NCBI GenBank assembly: GCA_031732875.1
Contig: JAVMKL010000104.1
Location: 1-5,706 of the forward strand
Direction: 5' to 3'
DNA: 5,706 nt
From: JAVMKJ01 sp031732875
GTDB lineage: Bacteria > Pseudomonadota > Gammaproteobacteria > Competibacterales > Competibacteraceae
Positions within the stretch are counted from its first letter, which is position 1. Each line of letters opens with the position of its first letter. This document shows positions 5,686-5,706 of the stretch, in pieces. The notes beneath the pieces were generated by a model, which was not told where the DNA came from, searched no databases, and worked only from the letters and a program-made list of their open reading frames with translations. Made by a program: the position numbers and the translations under genes.

Positions 5686-5690
5686 CGACG

Positions 5691-5706
5691 ATGGAAACGA
5701 TCTGGC
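5691..5706 (+). CDS. Start of a gene running off the right edge, unknown product
   Basis: ATG at 5691 follows AAGGAG (5680-5685) with a five-base spacer, the best ribosome site on the plus strand in this window. Only METIW is visible, so no function can be suggested. The start call rests on the ribosome site and the AT-rich leader before it. Confidence 0.6.

Noticed and set aside
3664..5706. Possibility of a defence island, CRISPR array or mobile element in the right half
   Set aside because: There are no regularly spaced repeats, transposase, integrase, nuclease or helicase motifs, or flanking direct repeats; only two membrane-protein genes and decayed sequence are visible.

Overview
This window reads as a chromosomal segment of a GC-rich proteobacterium, most likely a gammaproteobacterium. 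The reasons are the E. coli-type NADP isocitrate dehydrogenase N-terminus, an OxyR whose key residues fall at exactly the E. coli positions, class I PurE with a separate PurK, and strong third-position G/C bias in every clear gene. This taxonomic call is an inference from gene families; no rRNA or other lineage marker is present.

Layout. The left edge (1-218, minus) holds the first 72 codons of icd. It is divergent from oxyR (405-1334, plus), with a 186-bp gap carrying a tentative icd promoter and a PurR/LacI-like box. oxyR ends 3 bp from the end of purK, tail to tail. purE and purK (2935 down to 1338, minus) form a two-gene unit with a 4-base ATGA overlap and carry the carboxylation step of de novo purine synthesis. 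The gap at 2936-3210 separates purE from a rightward gene for a small exported protein of unknown function (3211-3663).

The right half holds genes of unknown function and decayed sequence: a DUF2721-type three-helix membrane protein (3839-4273), a frame-disrupted remnant resembling the OsmC/Ohr family (about 4284-4590), a DUF4239 'bestrophin-like' membrane protein (4591-5361), a second frame-disrupted coding-like remnant of unknown family (5381-5642), and the first codons of a gene starting at 5691. Just before that last gene is a perfect AT-rich palindrome. Its left arm can pair either with a decoy Shine-Dalgarno-like sequence or with the true ribosome binding site.

The genes show no common pathway: central metabolism (icd), peroxide sensing (oxyR) and purine synthesis (purEK) are ordinary housekeeping neighbours. 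I see no CRISPR array, tRNA, rRNA, transposase or recognisable defence system. The most worthwhile leads are the two-way hairpin at 5658-5685, the two decayed coding regions, and the third cysteine beside the OxyR redox pair.
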